15,484 nt of DNA from an uncultured Terriglobus sp. GTDB lineage: Bacteria > Acidobacteriota > Terriglobia > Terriglobales > Acidobacteriaceae. The notes below the pieces were generated by a model. The model saw only the letters and a program-made list of their open reading frames with translations. It had not been told where the DNA came from and did not search any database. The position numbers and the translations under genes were made by a program. This document shows positions 6,404 to 13,237 of this stretch, piece by piece (position 1 is the stretch's first letter; every line of letters begins with the position of its first letter). The stretch lies in the NCBI GenBank assembly GCA_937871605.1, contig CALMRM010000188.1:1718-17201 (forward strand). The letters are read 5' to 3'.

Positions 6404-7726
6404 CTAGGGCTCGACGAGCACTAGCCGAAGGTCGCGCAAGTTGTTGCCTGTGGGGCCTGTATAAAGCACATCGCCTACGGCTTGCAGCAGGGGCGAAGTG
6501 TTGAAGCGCAGGAGAGCCTCAGGCACGCTATGACACGCAGCACTGGCTCGCTCCGTCGTGGTTTCATCACACACAGCTCCAGCAGCGGTACTGTTGCCGT
6601 CGACGCCATCGGTTCCGGCGGAAAGTACAGTCATAGCACGTTTGGTGGCGGCGAGTGACTGCGCACACCACAGGGCAAAGTGCTGGTTGCGCCCACCCGT
6701 GCCCGGTGTCTCATCCAAATTGACACTGACTTCTCCGGCAGAGATGAGACATATGGGCCGCCGTTCGCGCCTGGCGAGCTCGTGTGCCTGGCTTAGCAGG
6801 TGGCGCGCGGCTGCGCGGTAGTCCCACTCGTCGCAAGAAAGATCCACCGCAGCATAGAAGCCCTCCGCCTGTGCTGCCTCTCTGGCTGCCGAAACAAGGT
6901 GCTCACTGGAGAGCACCACCTCCCAGTGGGCGCGGCTGAAGGCTGGATGATTTGGCTTCGGCGTTTCCGGCAGGAGGGGAGACTGGAACCATGTAAGGAT
7001 AGGCGCGGGCAGACTTGGCGCGTTCACAGGCCGCAGCAGAGCCCGGCAGTCTGCGACGGTGGTGCTATCCGGCAGCGACGGTCCTGAGCCAATGGCGTCA
7101 GGAGAGGCCAGCGGTACGTCTGAGAGCAGCAAGGTGAATTGCAGGGCTGCCGCTGCTGAAGCCACGGCCAGCCTGCCTCCCTTTACCGCAGACAGGTGCT
7201 TGCGAAGGGTGTTCATGGCGGTGATGCCGAGTCCCGACCCGACCAGTGCCTGCGAAAAATCGCGCAGGTTCCCGAGCGAAACTGTGTGAGAGAGCGGCTG
7301 CTCCACCATGGCAGAAGCTCCACCGCTCACCAGAAACAGCACCGCCGTGCGTGGGGTAACGTCGCACAACATCCCGAGGATGACCTTGGCGGCCTCCAGT
7401 GACGAAGCTGTGGGCATGGGATGGTCGCCACGCAGCAGAAGTGCTCCCGGTACGGTGGCTGGCAAGGTCTCCGCCGGTGCCACGACTACGCCACTCAGGT
7501 GGAGCCCCTGTAAGGCTTCCGCTGCGGCCTGGTACATGGGTACGGCAGCTTTGCCCATGGCAATCAGCACGATCCGATCTACTGCATGTCGGGCAATGGC
7601 CACATCACCCAAGCGCATCTGGGTTGCGTCGAGCAGGATTCGGCTGCGCACCGCCTGGGCGACATCCACCTGCTGTAGCGTCTTCAGGAAGATGCGTTGC
7701 GCGGCACGTCGCAGAGGTTCGCTCAC
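6404..7726 (-). CDS. gckA: Glycerate 2-kinase, GckA/TtuD (MOFRL) family
   Basis: This family phosphorylates D-glycerate with ATP to 2-phosphoglycerate, feeding glyoxylate, tartrate and sugar-acid carbon into glycolysis; older databases call it hydroxypyruvate reductase (TtuD). The 440-residue protein has the family's normal length. The N-terminal GK domain shows MGKAAVPM near residue 58, GDHPMPTASS, the VSGGASAM loop, and the AMNTLRKHLSAVKGGRLA block. The C-terminal MOFRL domain has ISAGEVSVNLDETPGTGGRNQHFAL and LSAGTDGVDGNSTAAGA. The start is a GTG that overlaps the TGA of the upstream transporter gene by 4 nt (GTGA), indicating translational coupling. The open frame runs on to 8014, but that part lies inside the transporter gene in another frame. 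It is convergent with ftsH. The substrate is inferred from family and context. Confidence 0.88.
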   Translation of the reverse strand: MSEPLRRAAQRIFLKTLQQVDVAQAVRSRILLDATQMRLGDVAIARHAVDRIVLIAMGKAAVPMYQAAAEALQGLHLSGVVVAPAETLPATVPGALLLRGDHPMPTASSLEAAKVILGMLCDVTPRTAVLFLVSGGASAMVEQPLSHTVSLGNLRDFSQALVGSGLGITAMNTLRKHLSAVKGGRLAVASAAAALQFTLLLSDVPLASPDAIGSGPSLPDSTTVADCRALLRPVNAPSLPAPILTWFQSPLLPETPKPNHPAFSRAHWEVVLSSEHLVSAAREAAQAEGFYAAVDLSCDEWDYRAAARHLLSQAHELARRERRPICLISAGEVSVNLDETPGTGGRNQHFALWCAQSLAATKRAMTVLSAGTDGVDGNSTAAGAVCDETTTERASAACHSVPEALLRFNTSPLLQAVGDVLYTGPTGNNLRDLRLVLVEP

Positions 7727-8979
7727 GTGGCCAGCCTGCGCATGGGAGTAAGCGCCAGCCAAATTATGGCCGCGCCCAGCAGCAGCGCCGCTGCCGACGC
7801 CGAAAGACCGGCGCTGTAGCTGTGCGTGCGGTTGAGCAGGGCACCCGTGGCAGACGGTCCAAGGAACCCGCCTACGTTGCCAACCGAGTTGATGATGGCG
7901 ATGCCAATCGCGGCAGCGGCACCGCCTGCCAGCCGCTGGGTCGCGGCAGCCCAGAACACCGCCATGGAACTGAACACCCCGAACGCCGCCAACGAGAGTG
8001 CACCTGTAACCCACAGGGGCGAGGGTGCACCTGCCGTCAAAGCAAAGCCTGCAGCCGCGGCAAGGAACGACAGCACCAACATGCCGCGCCGGCTGCCACG
8101 CTGGTCAGACAGGCGCCCCCACAGCAGCATGCCCACTCCGCCCAATCCATACGGCACCGCATTTACCCAGCCAAGTGCTCGCAAACTGACGCCGTGGCTG
8201 GCGAGCAGGCGCGGCGTCCAGAAACCAAGTTCGTACAGGCCCACCATCAGGGTGAAGTACGCAGCCGAGAGCGGCAGCAGTATCTGCCATGTGGGCCTGC
8301 GTGCACCACTCGCCAGGGTGTTCGCCCGCTCAGAGGCGATGGCCTGCTCCAGGGCGTCCTGCTCCTGCGGCTGCAACCACCCGGCAGTGCGGAAGTTTGC
8401 AGGCAGCAGCCAAGGCACAGCACAGCCCAATGCAATAGCGGGCAGCGCCTCCAGCAGGAACAGCCATTGCCAGCCTCGCATGCCATGCGCGCCGTTCAGC
8501 TGCATCAGCGCTGCTGACACCGGCGAGCCCACCACGTTGGAGAGGGGGATCGCGAAGTAAAACAGTGCCAGCATTCCGCCGCGCGCAGAGCCCGGCAGCC
8601 AACCGGTAAGGTAGTACACGATGCCCGGAAAAAAGCCGGCCTCTGCTGCGCCCAGCAGAAAGCGCAGCAGGATGTACAGCGCTGCGCCGTGCACAAACGC
8701 CATGCCCGCGGAGACCAGGCCCCAGCAGACCATCAGCACGCCGATCCAACGCAGGGCACCCACGCGCACCAACGCGTAGTTGCTGGGAACAGCAAAGAGG
8801 AGATAGCCAAGAAAGAAAATACCCGCAGCCAAACCGTAGGTGGTCTCGTTGATGCCCAAATCCCGGTTCATGGTGAGTGAGGCGAAACCGACATTCACGC
8901 GGTCAAGAAACGCGACAAAGTACAGCAGCACCAGCGGTGGTGCCAAACGCAGCGCAACCGTACGGTAGATCCGCTGCAT
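7723..8979 (-). CDS. MFS transporter, anion:cation symporter (sugar-acid type)
   Basis: An integral membrane protein with about twelve hydrophobic segments. The first has the LVLLYFVAFLDRVNVGFASL pattern typical of the ACS family, whose members import tartrate, glucarate/galactarate, phthalate and similar organic anions. Another characteristic block is LGAAEAGFFPGIVYYLTGWL in the fourth to fifth helices. I chose ATG 8979, preceded by GCGAGAG, giving 418 residues. An in-frame GTG at 9015 adds 12 polar residues and cannot be excluded, but it would leave only a very short gap to the divergent aldolase gene. The last bases overlap the glycerate kinase start. With an aldolase and a glycerate kinase beside it, a sugar-diacid or tartrate-like substrate is the best inference (compare GarP, TtuB). 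The exact substrate cannot be read from the sequence. Confidence 0.88.
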   Translation of the reverse strand: MQRIYRTVALRLAPPLVLLYFVAFLDRVNVGFASLTMNRDLGINETTYGLAAGIFFLGYLLFAVPSNYALVRVGALRWIGVLMVCWGLVSAGMAFVHGAALYILLRFLLGAAEAGFFPGIVYYLTGWLPGSARGGMLALFYFAIPLSNVVGSPVSAALMQLNGAHGMRGWQWLFLLEALPAIALGCAVPWLLPANFRTAGWLQPQEQDALEQAIASERANTLASGARRPTWQILLPLSAAYFTLMVGLYELGFWTPRLLASHGVSLRALGWVNAVPYGLGGVGMLLWGRLSDQRGSRRGMLVLSFLAAAAGFALTAGAPSPLWVTGALSLAAFGVFSSMAVFWAAATQRLAGGAAAAIGIAIINSVGNVGGFLGPSATGALLNRTHSYSAGLSASAAALLLGAAIIWLALTPMRRLAT

Positions 8980-9076
8980 GGGCTCTCGCGATGTGGCATC
9001 ACGGGTGGGGTGCACGCAAGAACTCTAACGCATGACATCGCCGCACGCAGGTGGAGGTGCATGCATCCTACACGGC

Positions 9077-9832
9077 ATGTCTCCAACTCAACTCGCCGCC
9101 TGGTTACAAGAGCCGCAGCTGGGTACGGTCCTCTCACTCGAGCATGTGACCACGGTGGAGGTAGCCAGGAATGCGGGTTGGGACTGGCTGTGGCTGGACG
9201 CGGAGCATGGGCGTTTCACCGCGGGGAGTGCCGCAGAGGCATGTGCCGTGGCACAGCGTACCGTTCCCACGTTCATCCGTGTGCCAGACAAGGCTGATAC
9301 GACGTTGAAACGCTATCTTGACGCGGGCGCGGACGGCTTGATCGTGCCGCAGGTCTCATCCGTGGCCGATGTGCGCTCCATTGCCAGAGCGGGCCTGTAC
9401 CCGCCAAAGGGCCAACGGAGTATCGGTGTGGCACGTGCGCAAGGTCACGGCACGACTCTCTCCGCAGAGATACATGAGCAGAGCTACTCCCTTGTGGTGC
9501 AGATCGAAACTGTAGAGGGTGTTGCAGCCTCCCACGACATTGCCAACGAACCCGCCGTGGATGCCGTGATCGTGGGACCGTATGACCTGAGTGGTTCGTG
9601 CGGGGTGCCGGGTGACATCGCGTGTGCGCAGGTGCAGGACGGGATCGCGCAGGTTCTCGATGCCTGCAGCAGCGCGGGCAAGCCATGTGGCATCTTTGCG
9701 GCAGATGCCGCCACGGCCCACACCTACCTGCAGCAGGGGTTTCGATTGGTGGCTGTCGGCATCGACGTAATGATGCTTGCGGTGGCACACCGCGATTTGC
9801 TTCACGATCTCAGGAAGAGATCGCCTGCATAG
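9077..9832 (+). CDS. HpcH/HpaI-family class II aldolase (GarL/RhmA-like)
   Basis: Members cleave 2-keto-3-deoxy acids into pyruvate and an aldehyde using a divalent metal. The 251-residue protein shows the family blocks in order. WLWLDAEHGRF carries the catalytic-type His44, FIRVPDKADTTLKRYLDAGADGLIVPQV carries Arg68, VQIETVEGV carries metal ligand Glu144, and VGPYDLSGSCGVPG carries Asp170. Together with the neighbouring ACS transporter and glycerate kinase, a 5-keto-4-deoxyglucarate aldolase (GarL) role is plausible, since one product, tartronate semialdehyde, leads to glycerate. A 2-keto-3-deoxyrhamnonate aldolase is the main alternative. The start is uncertain: ATG 9077 fits family length, and ATG 9032 adds 15 residues. 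Neither has a good ribosome binding site, while a GGAGG at 9053-9057 points to an out-of-frame ATG at 9061. Confidence 0.87.
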   Translation: MSPTQLAAWLQEPQLGTVLSLEHVTTVEVARNAGWDWLWLDAEHGRFTAGSAAEACAVAQRTVPTFIRVPDKADTTLKRYLDAGADGLIVPQVSSVADVRSIARAGLYPPKGQRSIGVARAQGHGTTLSAEIHEQSYSLVVQIETVEGVAASHDIANEPAVDAVIVGPYDLSGSCGVPGDIACAQVQDGIAQVLDACSSAGKPCGIFAADAATAHTYLQQGFRLVAVGIDVMMLAVAHRDLLHDLRKRSPA

Positions 9833-9907
9833 CAGCGATAGGAGTCGCACGCAACAGCCCCATGTACAGCCGCCTTTCGACGCTTCTGCACACGTGCCTG
9901 CTCCGAC

Positions 9908-10438
9908 TTACTTGGCAGTGAAGGGCTGCTCTATCGCGAGCGTTTTGGGTGGGTAGCAGGCGGCTTGGTCGCACGCCTGGTAGTGGAGTTCCGCCTTCAG
10001 GGAGTGTTGGCCGGCAGCGGCCTTTACATGGGCGGTAAGCACAACGTCGCCCTGGTAGACGTCAAGCTTCTGTTTGGGCTCGAACGCAAACGCGAAGGGT
10101 GTACCGACAGGGAAGTCGACCGCAGTCACTTCAGGGTCACCAGCAACCATGGCCACCACCAGCCGGGTAGGTATCAGCATGTCGCTCTTGGGCGTGTGCG
10201 AGTTGATGTGGAACCCGGGATCGACCCGAAAATGCAGGTTCACCGTCGCGGCTTTGTCTGCAGCGATGCTCTGACCCTCCGCAATGAAACCCACATGGCC
10301 TCCCTGGACTGCAGCTGCTGCGCCCTCGCCCTCAGCGTGAGTAAAGGCGCGAGCCATGGCGGGCACTCCGCTCCACACACGTGTGGCGGCTACCGCTAAC
10401 ACCACTCCAGTCAGAACCTGAGCTACTCGCCGCCGCAT
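9908..10438 (-). CDS. Stand-alone DsbD N-terminal (alpha) domain-like protein
   Basis: A 176-residue exported protein. It has a basic N-terminus and a hydrophobic segment at about 8-20, and the rest resembles the immunoglobulin-like alpha domain of the periplasmic reductant conductor DsbD. The diagnostic part is YQACDQAACYPPKT near the C-terminus, with Cys156 and Cys161; E. coli DsbD-alpha has the equivalent pair in a CADAG-C-YPP block. The HFRVDPGFHINSHTP stretch is also typical. No DsbD membrane domain or gamma thioredoxin follows, so only the output domain is encoded here. It lies 3 nt after the stop of the TlpA-like gene, so the two are surely cotranscribed. The likely role is thiol-disulfide exchange in the periplasm, with the thioredoxin partner upstream as an obvious candidate. 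Its function is inferred; no activity can be read directly. Confidence 0.78.
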   Translation of the reverse strand: MRRRVAQVLTGVVLAVAATRVWSGVPAMARAFTHAEGEGAAAAVQGGHVGFIAEGQSIAADKAATVNLHFRVDPGFHINSHTPKSDMLIPTRLVVAMVAGDPEVTAVDFPVGTPFAFAFEPKQKLDVYQGDVVLTAHVKAAAGQHSLKAELHYQACDQAACYPPKTLAIEQPFTAK

Positions 10439-10441
10439 GTA

Positions 10442-11068
10442 TCAGCTCCCCGCTGTGATTTTCTGCACATTCCGCTCCGCTTCATCCTTGCTCGCGAGCC
10501 CAATGGCCTGCGCAACAATCTTGCCGGACCGATCGATAAAGAAGGTTGCGGGCAGCACATCCAGCCCACCATACGCATCGCCCACAGCCTTGTCGCTCAT
10601 CAGAATGGTGTAGTCCACGCCAGTACGCTCAAGCGTCTTCTTGATTTGATCCTTGACCTCAGTGGACTGAGCGTCGTCATCCTCGTTGATACCGATCACC
10701 TGCAGGCCCTGCGCCGCATATTTCTTTTGGAAGTCTTGGAACCATGGCATCTCCACCTTGCAGGGTGTGCACCACGTGGCCCAGAAGTTCAGCAACACTG
10801 GCTTACCGTTGTAGTCGTTCAGCGAAACACGCTTACCGGTGTTGCTGGTGAGGGTAAAGACCGCTGCCGGTTTGCCGCGCAGGTCCGCGATAGTTTCACC
10901 TTCGGCAGAAGTGGTCGCAGTGGCACCCTTTTTGTCTACGGCAATGGTCATTTGCTGATCGCGCGCCTTGGCCTCTTGCGCACGGCGTGTGCGCAGGTTG
11001 TGCATGCCGCTCCAGACCAGCAGGGCGACGACAAGGACGATAAGACCGCCAACGATTGCATTTCTCAT
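10442..11068 (-). CDS. Membrane-anchored TlpA/ResA-like thioredoxin
   Basis: A 208-residue protein with an N-terminal membrane anchor (about 4-21, AIVGGLIVLVVALLVW) and no obvious cleavage site. A charged linker and a thioredoxin-fold domain follow from about 65. NFWATWCTPCKVEMPWF holds the redox pair Cys100 and Cys103, and VLPATFFIDRSGKI carries the cis-proline loop, both typical of the TlpA/ResA/DsbE group of extracytoplasmic disulfide reductases. Such proteins serve cytochrome c maturation or general periplasmic reduction. The start at ATG 11068 is supported by GGGAGC upstream and gives the normal anchor; the longer open frame to 11293 has no family resemblance. The gene leads a two-gene unit with the DsbD-alpha-like protein and is divergent from proS across 209 nt. 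Which substrate it reduces is not visible. Confidence 0.88.
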   Translation of the reverse strand: MRNAIVGGLIVLVVALLVWSGMHNLRTRRAQEAKARDQQMTIAVDKKGATATTSAEGETIADLRGKPAAVFTLTSNTGKRVSLNDYNGKPVLLNFWATWCTPCKVEMPWFQDFQKKYAAQGLQVIGINEDDDAQSTEVKDQIKKTLERTGVDYTILMSDKAVGDAYGGLDVLPATFFIDRSGKIVAQAIGLASKDEAERNVQKITAGS

Positions 11069-11191
11069 GCAGCAATGCTCCCACACAGCAGATGTACCGG
11101 GCGCACGCACCGATGCGAAACCTACGTGCCCCACGCAGTTGGACGCAATTCTACGCGTCGTCGTCCCCTTCCCCCTCCAAGAAAGTCTTCT

Positions 11192-11214
11192 CGCTGCCGT
11201 GCCGCTCGGCAGCG
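11192..11214. other. Hairpin in the proS leader / divergent promoter region
   Basis: CGCTGCCG (11192-11199) and CGGCAGCG (11207-11214) form a perfect 8-bp stem with a 7-nt loop, followed by a TACACT (11220-11225) that could be a -10 for proS, though with a poor -35. The 209-nt gap otherwise shows no tRNA-like or T-box-like structure. Role unknown. Confidence 0.3.
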
Positions 11215-11277
11215 CTGGGTACACTGGAGACACGCCACCGCAGCACGATTGCCGGTGCGGGAAAGTCATAGAACGAC

Positions 11278-13233
11278 ATGCATCGCTGGTCAAAACTCTT
11301 CATTCCCACCCTGCGCGAGGCCCCTGCCGACGCCGAGGTCGCCAGCCATCAGCTGCTGCTGCGCGCGGGGTACGTCCGCCAGCTGGGCGCGGGTATCTAC
11401 AGCTACCTGCCCCTGGGTACGCGCTCCATCAACAAGATCATTGCCATCGTGCGTGAGGAGATGGACGTGATTGCGCAGGAGTTCTTTCTGCCTGCACTCT
11501 TGCCGCGCGAGCCATGGGATGAAAGCGGCCGCTGGACCGGCATGGGCGACAACATGTTTCGCCTGAAGGACCGCAAGGGCGCGGACCTGTGCCTGGGCAT
11601 GACGCACGAGGAGATCATGACTTCCATCGCGCGCAACGAGGTGCGCAGCTACAAGCAGCTGCCGCAGATCTGGTACCAGATCCAAACCAAATTCCGCGAC
11701 GAGCCTCGGCCAAAGTCGGGCCTTCTGCGCGTGCGCCAGTTCACCATGAAAGACAGCTACAGCTTCGACATCGACGAAGCCGGGCTGGACGAGAGCTACC
11801 AGAAGCACGACGAGGCGTACCGCCGCATCTTTACACGCTGCGGGCTCGAGTTTGTCGCCGTCGAAGCGGACTCGGGCGCAATGGGCGGCTCGCAGTCGCA
11901 GGAGTTCATGGTCTACACGGAGGCGGGCGAGGACTGGATCGCCTCATCGCCCGACGGCACGTACGCCGCGAACATTGAGAAGGCGACGTCGAAGCTGGCA
12001 CCCGTGGCTGACCTGGAAACTCTCGGCGATGCGCCCAAAATGTTTGCAACTCCTAAGCGCCACTCGATCAACGAAGTTGTTCAATTCATCCTCGAGACTC
12101 GTCCTTTTCTCTTGGGCGGAATCGGTGTTCCTGGGCAGTTGTCTGCAACCGTAAAGGCAGAACACCTAATGAAAACCATGGCTTATTTCGCTTTTTACGA
12201 AGGTGAAAAGGGCATAGTGGCCATACCCATCGTCGCTTTGGTAAGAGGTGATCACGAGGTGAACGAGACAAAGTTATTGGCTGTTTCTGGAGCCAAAGAA
12301 CTACAGATCGCCAAAGTTGAACAGGTGGAACGCTATTTCAAGTGCAGCCCTGGTTCTTTAGGCCCTATAAACGTCCAAGCTGTGCCTACGAGCGATATGG
12401 ATTTCCTTGCTGCAAAGGGCATACTCCCCAAAGCCCTTGTGGGTGCTGAAGCACAGAACGTGGTTGCTACGACTGAAGCTGGAGTCGGAATACGTCGCTA
12501 TAGCGAGTTGGCAGTCGTCATAATGGACGCTGCTCTCCATGAGCGGAAAAACTTAATATCAGGAGCAAACATAAATGACGCCCATTTGTACAACGTCACG
12601 CCCTATAGGGACTTCGTTCCGAGCGTAACTGCCGACATCCGCAACGTGAGCTCGGGTGAGCCAGACCCGGTAAGCGGCCGGCCGCTGCGGCTGGGTAAAG
12701 CGGTCGAGATCGGCCACATCTTCAAGCTGGGCTACAAGTACTCGCAAAGCATGGGTGCGCGCGTGCTGGACCGCAACGGCAAAGAGACGACGCCCATCAT
12801 GGGGTCGTACGGCATCGGCATCGAGCGCATCCTGACCTCGGCCATGGAGCAGTCAGCCGCCAAGCTGGGCAAGAACGACCGCGGCGAATGGAGCTATGTG
12901 CTCCCCGCGGCCATCGCGCCATATGAGGTGGTGGTGACCGTGACCAAGCAGAGCGACACCGCGCTGGCGGATGCAGGCGAACGTATTGCCCTTGAACTGG
13001 AGCAGGCGGGGTTCGACGTTTTGCTGGATGACCGCGACGGCAGCGCCGGTGTGAAGTTCAAGGACGCGGACCTGATCGGCGTACCGTACCGCGTCACTGT
13101 GGGCAAGCGGCTGGTTGAAGGGTTTGTCGAGGTGGTTGACCGGCTGCAGGGTAAGACGGAGGAAGTCGCGGTTGCCGAAGTCGGCAACGTGCTGCGCAAG
13201 CTCAGACAGGCACTGTCTGCGTCAGACAGGTAG
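11278..13233 (+). CDS. proS: Prolyl-tRNA synthetase, bacterial type with editing (INS) domain
   Basis: ProRS charges tRNA-Pro with proline, and its INS domain hydrolyses Ala-tRNA-Pro. The N-terminal catalytic part aligns with E. coli-type ProRS: LREAPADAEVASHQLLLRAG, motif 1 region to VREEMD, THEEI, the YQIQTKFRDEPRPKSGLLR motif 2 block, and FTMKDSYSF. The INS domain spans about residues 255-454 and keeps the VALVRGDHEVNE, SPGSLGPIN, SGAN and ADIRNV blocks. In LMKTMAYFA the lysine aligns by eye with the editing lysine (Lys279) of E. coli. Motif 3 (MGSYGIGIERIL) and the anticodon-binding domain follow. At 651 residues it is about 80 longer than the E. coli protein, mostly through two extra stretches in INS. 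The INS-coding DNA has strongly different composition (see the separate entry). The ATG at 11278 gives a normal N-terminus, with a weak GGGAAAG upstream. Confidence 0.96.
   Translation: MHRWSKLFIPTLREAPADAEVASHQLLLRAGYVRQLGAGIYSYLPLGTRSINKIIAIVREEMDVIAQEFFLPALLPREPWDESGRWTGMGDNMFRLKDRKGADLCLGMTHEEIMTSIARNEVRSYKQLPQIWYQIQTKFRDEPRPKSGLLRVRQFTMKDSYSFDIDEAGLDESYQKHDEAYRRIFTRCGLEFVAVEADSGAMGGSQSQEFMVYTEAGEDWIASSPDGTYAANIEKATSKLAPVADLETLGDAPKMFATPKRHSINEVVQFILETRPFLLGGIGVPGQLSATVKAEHLMKTMAYFAFYEGEKGIVAIPIVALVRGDHEVNETKLLAVSGAKELQIAKVEQVERYFKCSPGSLGPINVQAVPTSDMDFLAAKGILPKALVGAEAQNVVATTEAGVGIRRYSELAVVIMDAALHERKNLISGANINDAHLYNVTPYRDFVPSVTADIRNVSSGEPDPVSGRPLRLGKAVEIGHIFKLGYKYSQSMGARVLDRNGKETTPIMGSYGIGIERILTSAMEQSAAKLGKNDRGEWSYVLPAAIAPYEVVVTVTKQSDTALADAGERIALELEQAGFDVLLDDRDGSAGVKFKDADLIGVPYRVTVGKRLVEGFVEVVDRLQGKTEEVAVAEVGNVLRKLRQALSASDR
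12040..12635 (+). other. Compositionally foreign segment encoding the ProRS editing domain
   Basis: By hand count, 12061-12600 has 262 G+C in 540 bases (about 49%), while sample 60-nt stretches of the same gene on both sides have 63-70%. Within 12061-12640 none of 17 leucine codons is CTG, whereas the rest of the gene uses CTG about 30 times. All eight ATA, three TTA and two CTA codons of proS fall inside this segment, and none occurs in the rest of the gene. The reading frame is continuous and the protein motifs are those of INS. The edges are sharp to within a few tens of bases: about 12020-12060 and about 12610-12660. The best explanation is replacement of the domain by recombination with a distant, lower-GC donor; edges and donor are inferred. 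Confidence 0.8.
13203..13219. repeat. Hairpin at the 3' end of proS
   Basis: CAGACAG (13203-13209) pairs with CTGTCTG (13213-13219) over a 3-nt loop, inside the last codons of proS. TCAGACAGG recurs at 13222-13230 just before and into the stop, so the first arm is also part of a direct repeat. There is no T run, so this is not a typical terminator. Confidence 0.35.
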
Positions 13234-13237
13234 ATCC

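Noticed and set aside
7399..8517. Long plus-strand open frame of 372 codons
   Set aside because: It lies antisense to the glycerate kinase and transporter genes, is rich in Arg/Gln/Pro/His as expected for a GC-rich shadow frame, and has no recognisable domain.
9011..9075. Imperfect inverted similarity between the N-terminal codons of the transporter frame and the region before the aldolase ATG
   Set aside because: It matches at only about 12 of 17 positions with no symmetrical core. I judge it chance or weak at best.
9833..9907. Search for a terminator in the gap between the aldolase and the DsbD-alpha-like gene
   Set aside because: There is no stem with an adjacent T run on either strand. 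Nothing was called.
11069..11277. T-box or other amino-acid-responsive leader before proS
   Set aside because: There is no conserved T-box sequence or terminator/antiterminator pair, only one 8-bp hairpin.
11069..11293. Upstream extension of the TlpA-like frame to 11293
   Set aside because: It has no family resemblance, overlaps the proS start on the other strand, and would bury the membrane anchor. ATG 11068 has a good ribosome binding site.
12040..12635. The atypical proS segment as an intein, insertion element or sequencing chimera
   Set aside because: It keeps the reading frame and contains recognisable INS motifs (VALVRGDHEVNE, SPGSLGPIN, SGAN, ADIRNV) in the right order, with no intein splice motifs. 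An assembly chimera would be expected to break the frame or the domain order.
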